A stretch of 10,271 bases of DNA from Pyronema omphalodes (lineage: Eukaryota > Ascomycota > Pezizomycetes > Pezizales > Pyronemataceae). Positions 6,668-10,271 of this stretch are shown in pieces. Numbering within the stretch: position 1 is the first letter of the stretch; the number at the start of each line of letters is the position of its first letter. The position numbers and the translations under genes are program-made. The stretch is from NCBI GenBank assembly GCA_024516155.1, contig JAJJXM010000231.1, positions 1 through 10,271 of the forward strand, written 5' to 3'. The notes under the pieces were generated by a model. That model did not search any database, was not told where the DNA came from, and worked only from the letters and a program-made list of their open reading frames with translations.

Positions 6668-7076
6668 GAACCAGACAATCCGGAACCAGCCTACATGATA
6701 TCGAGCGTAGGGCCATACCGGCGAGATGAAAAGATCATATTGAAAGTAGTAATCAAAGGAAAAGATAACGGGCCATGGTGGACTGTGGAGCGACGGAGAA
6801 CTTCATCGATGAGGAATATGCGGAAAGGGTGGGGGTCCGTTGAAGAAGAAGGACGTCCCACGGAGGGTGTTGGCAGTGGACGGACGAGAGATAGCTAGTG
6901 GACCGGTCACCCACGAAGCTATGGTGAGATTACGGATCAATAATCATCAGGAGGATATTCGACTGCATTGTATCACGATTGGAAACTCACCTATCATTGT
7001 GGGGCTTCCATGGCTCCGGACGCACAACCCCAGTATCGACTGGAACGAGGGAAGAGTTACGTTCGACTCGGCGCGT

Positions 7077-7930
7077 TGCGCTAAGAGGTGCCTGGGGACC
7101 TCGACCTCACCTCACGCGACCACGGTAACGGAAGACGATGCGATTCAGCAATATCAACTGGACACTGCGCAGGCCGCAGCCAGGGAAGAAAGAATATGCG
7201 AAGCAAGATTGGAAGAAAGGAAGGAAACCTGGGGCAATAGAACGAGGAAAAAGAAACAAGAAGCTGAGCCGTGGCGAAGAAGGATCGAAAGGGACCAGGA
7301 AAAGGAGGGGGAAGAGGAGCAACAAGGCAGGGTCCAAGACGGAGCACAAGATGATCCTCTTCGAAGGGGGTTCGAGGAGGACATGGGAAGGGACGAACAA
7401 GAAGAGGAGCTACAAGGGACCTGGGAAGACAGACAAAGTGATCCTCTTCGAATAAGGGTCGAGAAGGACCAGGAGGAGGAGGAACGAAAAGAGATCCAAA
7501 TTGACGAACAAAATGATCCTTTTCGAATGCAGACCGAGGAAAAGGATGGAAAAGAGGAGGAACGGAAAGAGTCCCGGGATGCTGCACAAAACGATCCTTT
7601 TAGAATGCAGCCCGAAGGAGGGGAAGAAGAAAAGGAGGAACGGAAACGGACCCGGGGGACTGCACAGAACGATCCTTTTCGAATGCAGCCAGAAGGAGGG
7701 GAAGAAATAAAGGAGGAACGGAAACGGATCCGGGATGGTGCAGAAAAGGATCCTTTTCGAATGCAGGCCGATGGAGACGAGGAAGAGGGGGAAGATGAGG
7801 AGGAATGGAAGGGAACCTTTGACTGGATCGCTTACGCCGCCATGGGATCGCTACGGGACATGCAGTGTGACTCCGTTCAGGTGCCCTTATCCCAGGATTC
7901 AGCCAAACGGCAGGGACCGACCCCGCGTTC
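7077..7930 (+). other. Charged insert in pol, PR-RT linker of element A
   Basis: About 285 codons separate the end of the protease (SARC, near 7077) from the first recognisable RT-side motif (KYHDFLHVF, near 7954). The first part is E/K/R-rich without clear repeats (7150-7350), then comes the tandem array, then a short normal-looking stretch. The equivalent linker in related elements is usually much shorter. The frame stays open throughout despite four frame breaks elsewhere in pol. Confidence 0.75.
7353..7826 (+). repeat. In-frame tandem repeat between protease and RT
   Basis: Six units begin with GATCCT (residues DPLR or DPFR) at 7353, 7440, 7515, 7593, 7671 and 7749. Spacings are 87, 75, 78, 78 and 78 bases, all multiples of three. 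The later units open DPFRMQ and continue with a glutamate/lysine/arginine-rich stretch. Units 4 and 5 are the most alike, and the array fades at both ends. The coding strand is very purine-rich. I recognise no domain; charged helices or disorder are both possible. Confidence 0.88.
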
Positions 7931-10271
7931 GGCTAGTGATATTGTTCCGGTCAAATATCACGACTTCTTGCACGTATTCGATAAAGAAGAAGTGTCGGGA
8001 CGACCCCCACACCGCCATCACGACCATCGGATTCCGTTGGTGAAGGGAGGGGTTCCACCATTCGAACCCCTTCGAGCATTGGACGAGGGAAGGCTGAGGA
8101 CGTTGAAGGAACACTTGGACACGAGTCTGGAGAAGGGATGGATACGCCGCTCGACATCACCGGCGGGGGCCCCAATACATTTTGTAAAAAAGAAGGATGG
8201 CACACTGAGACTCTGTGTGGATTATCGGGGACTTAACGAAATCACAGTGAAGGATAGAACACCTCTCCCGTTGATAGGGGAAGCGTTGGATCGCCTATCC
8301 AACGCAAAAATACACACGAAACTCGACGTGCGTGACGCCTATCATAACCGGCGACTCGCAAAGGGGGAAGAATGGAAGACTGCTTTTCGGACGAAATACG
8401 GTCTTTTTGAGTATTTGGTCATGCCATTCGGTCTTACCAACGCTCCAGCATCCTTCCAGAGGTGGATGAACGAGGTCCTCAGCGACTACCTAGACATCTT
8501 CTGTCTGGCATACCTTGACAACATCCTCATCAACTCGGATAATCTGCATCAACACCAACAACATGTGAGGAAGGTTTTGGAACGGGTGGACAAGGTGAAG
8601 TTGAGGCTCAAGGCCTCAAAATGCGAGTTTCACACCACGGAGACGGAGTATTTGGGATATATCATATCACCAACGGGGATGCAGATGGATCCGGAAAAGG
8701 TAAAAGCAGTGGCAGAATGGAGGGAACCAACAAACGTGAAGGGAATCCAGAGTTTCATAGGGTTCGCCAACTTCTATAGGAGGTTTATCCGGGATTTTAG
8801 CACAATTACGGCGCCTCTTACAAAACTGACGAGGAAGGATGTAACATGGAAATGGGACGACACGGCTAAATCAGCATTCGAACAACTGAAACGGGCAATG
8901 ATTTCTGAACCAATCCTACGACATATCGACCCCACAAAACCCTTAACCCTGGAGACAGATGCGTCGGACTACGCTATCGGTGCAGTCTGCTCACAGCCAG
9001 ACGACCAGGGCATTCTACATCCATTGGGATATTTCTCGCGCAAACTAAAAGACCCAGAACTAAATTATGATATACACGATAAAGAACTCCTAGCCATAGT
9101 TGAAGGGCTCAATAAATGGGGTACCTACTGCAAGAATACTCGACACAAAAATATTATATTAACGGATCATAAAAATTTGGAATATTGGACGACAAAAAAG
9201 GACCTAAACCTACGACAGGCAAGGTGGGCTGAAATGTTGGCGAACTACGACTTCGCAATAATGTATCGACCCGGCAAACTTGCGGAAAGCCCGACATCCT
9301 ATCGAGAGAATCAGGAGATTCTCTTTGGGAAGGGGAGCTGAGACACCGGCAGAACAGGGAACGAGTTCTTTTGCCGCCGCAGACCTCCTGGATCAACTCT
9401 GCCGAGGTCATGGAAATACAGGTCAACGAGGATTTGTTAAGAGAAATTAAAGAGAATACAAGGGAGGATCAGCAGATACAGGAGATATTAAGAAAATCAC
9501 GGACTGGGGAGAAGATAGACCGGAAGGTAGCATTGGGACTTTGCGAAGAACGGGAGGGGCTGTTGCTGTATGAGGGGTTGATATGGGTACCAGACGACCA
9601 TGAATTGCGGCTACGGCTCCTACATGACCACCATGATGCACTCATCGCGGGACACCCGGGGCGGGCAAGGACCTTGGAGCTAATCAGTAGAAATTATTAT
9701 TGGCCTCAGCAACGCCAATATGTCAACCGATACGTAGACCACTGCGATACCTGCAAGAGAATTAAGACAGTTAGGCACGCTCCTTTCGGGCTCCTGAAGC
9801 CCTTACAGCCACCATCGAGGCCGTGGGATTCGGTGTCCATGGACTTTATCACCGGACTTCCGTCAGGAGGAGGAAACAACGCCCTATGGGTAATTGTGGA
9901 TCGATCCACAAAGATGGCTCACTTCGTGGCCTGTGCGGACACGATGGGGCCGAAGGAACTGGCGGATGGATTCCTGAGGCATGTGGTCAGGGCCCACGGA
10001 CATCCTAATGATATCGTCTCAGACCGCGGGTCTCTGTTTACTTCGCATTTTGGAAACGAGTGATGGGGGCAATGGGGACGTCGAGAAAACTCAGTACCGC
10101 ATTCCACCCAGAGACCGACGGGCAGACCGAACGCACGAACGCTACCCTCGAAAAGTATCTGCGGGCGTACTGCAATTACCAGCAGGACGACTGGGAAAAA
10201 CTACTCCCAATGGCGGAGTTTTGTTATAACAACACTCAATCGGAGACAACGAAGGTTACCCCCTTTTTCGC

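Larger units (their letters stand above)
4703..10271 (+). mobile_element. A element: Ty3/gypsy retrotransposon, right end outside
   Basis: The element contains, in order, a 5' LTR (4703-5451), a leader with a self-priming site, gag, a -1 frameshift signal, and pol through the integrase core, where the window stops. It is inserted in the B pol gene on the opposite strand. The five bases before it are GGCCC (4698-4702), the expected target duplication. The domain order protease, RT, RNase H, integrase is that of Metaviridae. Self-priming and LTR structure suggest the Tf1/sushi group of chromoviruses. Whether A carries a chromodomain cannot be seen. Confidence 0.92.
6611..10271 (+). pseudogene. 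pol: A element pol: protease, RT, RNase H, integrase (partial)
   Basis: Entered by -1 shift at 6611. The protease has active site DCGA (6781-6792) and a second motif IIVGLPWL near 6990-7015. A charged repeat insert follows (about 7077-7930). RT begins near 7930; its catalytic box is YLDN (8511-8522), the second aspartate being AAC. RNase H has D 8958-8960, E 9084-9086, D 9165-9167 and D 9293-9295. The integrase has an HHCC finger (H 9653-9655, C 9743-9745, C 9752-9754) and core D 9842-9844, D 10022-10024, E 10129-10131. The frame changes near 6770, 6837, 9284 and 10046, each by the size of one lost base. The last is confirmed by D-to-E spacing 107 bases, one short of DD35E. The frame is still open at the window end. 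The four breaks plus the YLDN change make it a pseudogene as written, though the single-base breaks could be sequencing errors. Confidence 0.9.

Noticed and set aside
6479..6898. 139-codon plus ORF as a separate gene
   Set aside because: Its first part shadows the gag zinc knuckle in another frame. Only the part after about 6611 is real, as the -1 frame entry into pol.
7081..7587. 168-codon antisense ORF opposite the charged repeat
   Set aside because: It is the complement of a purine-rich coding repeat, giving a P/F/L-rich low-complexity shadow with no domain or start context.

Overview
The whole window is LTR retrotransposon sequence. I see no host gene, tRNA, rRNA or CRISPR array. Two families of Ty3/gypsy elements are present, labelled A and B here (my labels). 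B ends in a chromodomain, so it is a chromovirus. A has a gag with a CCHC knuckle, protease, reverse transcriptase (RT), RNase H and an HHCC/DDE integrase, plus signs of Tf1/sushi-type self-priming. LTRs beginning TGTCA and ending TGACA, eukaryotic TATA boxes and the chromovirus-type proteins suggest a filamentous fungus, most likely an ascomycete. That is inference; the species cannot be read from the sequence.

Layout: 1-112 is a broken A-like RT (+). 113-839 is an A-family LTR (-), missing its 5' tip. 840-959 is the first 120 bp of a B-family LTR (+). 960-1489 is a complete B LTR (-), the 3' LTR of a B element whose polypurine tract and pol follow at 1490-4702 (-). 4703-5451 is a complete A LTR (+), the 5' LTR of an A element. 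After it come a leader (5452-5546), gag (5547-6629), a strong candidate -1 frameshift signal (6605-6667), and pol from 6611 to the end of the window, where it is cut in the integrase core.

All four internal junctions (112/113, 839/840, 959/960, 4702/4703) coincide with an LTR terminus. The simplest reading is a four-step nest: A(-) into an A-like RT, B(+) into that A LTR, B(-) into that B LTR, and A(+) into the B(-) pol. The missing right-hand halves should lie beyond the window in mirror order.

Both pol genes are decayed. B pol is one frame with two in-frame stops and a changed RT box (YLGD). A pol needs four frame changes, each the size of one lost base, and its RT box is YLDN. The broken fragment at 1-112 is the only one with an intact YLDD. 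The most unusual parts are a roughly 285-residue charged insert with a tandem repeat of about 26 residues between protease and RT of A, a textbook-shaped frameshift signal, and a self-priming match between the LTR and the primer-binding position.
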